Source: Crocinitomicaceae bacterium
GTDB taxonomy: Bacteria; Bacteroidota; Bacteroidia; Flavobacteriales_D; Crocinitomicaceae
DNA length: 6,450 nucleotides
Assembly (NCBI GenBank): GCA_002696025.1
Contig: NZQU01000085.1
Location: 5,768-12,217, forward strand
Direction of reading: 5' to 3'
The position numbers were made by a program, and so were the translations under genes. This document shows positions 5,902 to 6,450 of the stretch, piece by piece. The notes below the pieces were generated by a model that did not search any database, was not told the origin of the DNA, and was given only the letters and a program-made list of their open reading frames with translations. How positions within the stretch are numbered: the stretch's first letter is position 1; each line of letters begins with the position of its first letter.

Positions 5902-6450
5902 TCAACCGGAACACATTTCACAATCATCTGGATCATCAAGAGAACATGCAATTGCTGCCTGTTGTTCAGCAATGTTCTCATCTTTTGACATGGATGATTT
6001 AACTGCGCTTTTATCAACTGTAAACTTGATCGCATCTGTTGCAGCCTTTGTTCTTAAATAATACATTCCCGTTTTAAGCCCTTTTTCCCAACCATAGAAA
6101 TGCATCGATGTAAGTTTACCAAAATTGGCATTTTCCATAAAGATATTTAAAGACTGTGATTGGCAAATGTAAGCTCCTCTATCGGCAGCCATGTCTATAA
6201 TTGCCTTTTGAGAAATTTCCCATGCTGTTTTATATAAATCTTTAATTCTTTGTGGCACACTCTCTATATTTTGAATCGAACCATTTTCAGCCATAATTCT
6301 TTGACGCATTTCATCATTCCAGAGCCCTTCTTTGACAAGATCTTTAAGTAAATGCTTGTTAACAATGATAAATTCTCCAGACAAAACTCGCCTTGTGTAA
6401 ACATTAGAAGTGTATGGTTCAAAACACTCGTTATTGCCTAATATTTGAGC
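5902..6450 (-). CDS. nrdA: Class I ribonucleoside-diphosphate reductase large subunit, C-terminal part (runs off the window)
   Basis: Reduces ribonucleoside diphosphates to deoxyribonucleotides in the cytoplasm, together with a radical-carrying small subunit (nrdB) that is not in the window. The frame is open to the window edge, giving 182 visible C-terminal residues. Near the start is AQILGNNECFEPYTSNVYTRR. Further on, QSQSLN and KLTSMHFYGWEKGLKTGMYYLRT contain the Tyr-Tyr pair of the radical-transfer path. These stretches closely resemble the eukaryotic RRM1 type rather than E. coli NrdA. The tail ends in DDCEMCSG, whose CxxC pair would re-reduce the active site and accept electrons from thioredoxin or glutaredoxin. 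The catalytic cysteine region and any ATP-cone lie upstream, outside the window. There is an internal TTG at 6384, but it is not the start because conserved residues continue upstream. A strong terminator follows the stop. Confidence 0.95.
   Translation of the reverse strand, partial: AQILGNNECFEPYTSNVYTRRVLSGEFIIVNKHLLKDLVKEGLWNDEMRQRIMAENGSIQNIESVPQRIKDLYKTAWEISQKAIIDMAADRGAYICQSQSLNIFMENANFGKLTSMHFYGWEKGLKTGMYYLRTKAATDAIKFTVDKSAVKSSMSKDENIAEQQAAIACSLDDPDDCEMCSG

Noticed and set aside
5784..6035. Plus-strand frame 5784-6002 and minus-strand frame 5841-6035
   Set aside because: One runs through the nrdA terminator and the antisense of nrdA; the other is an out-of-frame shadow of the nrdA 3' end.
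1..6450. Search for mobile elements, CRISPR arrays, toxin-antitoxin pairs, phage or defence genes
   Set aside because: Apart from short spacers the window is filled by genes assigned to other roles. I saw no transposase, no direct repeats with regular spacing and no tRNA-edge duplication suggesting integration.

Overview
The window looks like chromosomal DNA of a member of the Bacteroidota, most likely in or near Flavobacteriales. The evidence is a low-GC sequence, a secreted peptidase with a C-terminal type IX secretion sorting domain, an exbB/exbD cluster with two different exbD genes, a promoter of the TAnnTTTG type, and A/T-rich leaders instead of Shine-Dalgarno sites. I cannot name the genus. 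Every gene I can support lies on the minus strand, so transcription runs from high to low coordinates.

Layout in order of transcription. (1) 6450-5902: the 3' end of a class I ribonucleotide reductase large subunit of the eukaryote-like kind, followed by a clear intrinsic terminator. (2) 5753-3336: a complete secreted serine endopeptidase of the lysyl-endopeptidase (Achromobacter protease I) family. It carries PKD, GEVED and type IX sorting modules, and a good promoter candidate sits between it and the terminator. (3) 3280-3193: a tRNA-Ser(GGA) gene. (4) 3167-526: a tight four-gene cluster, exbB - four-helix membrane protein of unknown function - exbD - exbD, starting only 25 bases after the tRNA. 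(5) 485-1: the 5' part of methionyl-tRNA synthetase, 40 bases after the second exbD and apparently started with TTG.

How the parts relate. The exbB/exbD cluster encodes an inner-membrane proton channel with two different periplasmic-facing ExbD subunits and an extra small membrane protein. In this phylum such channels usually energise TonB-dependent outer-membrane transport, but no tonB or receptor gene lies in the window. The peptidase would be exported by Sec and then moved across the outer membrane by the type IX system, for protein degradation outside the cell. The nrdA, tRNA and metG genes are housekeeping genes. I see no mobile element, CRISPR array, phage gene or defence system. The least explained parts are the four-helix gene inside the exb cluster, the pairing of two unlike ExbDs, and the tRNA-exbB junction. 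No stretch over 300 bases lacks a gene; the largest gaps are 3168-3335, which holds the tRNA, and 5754-5901, which holds the terminator and promoter.
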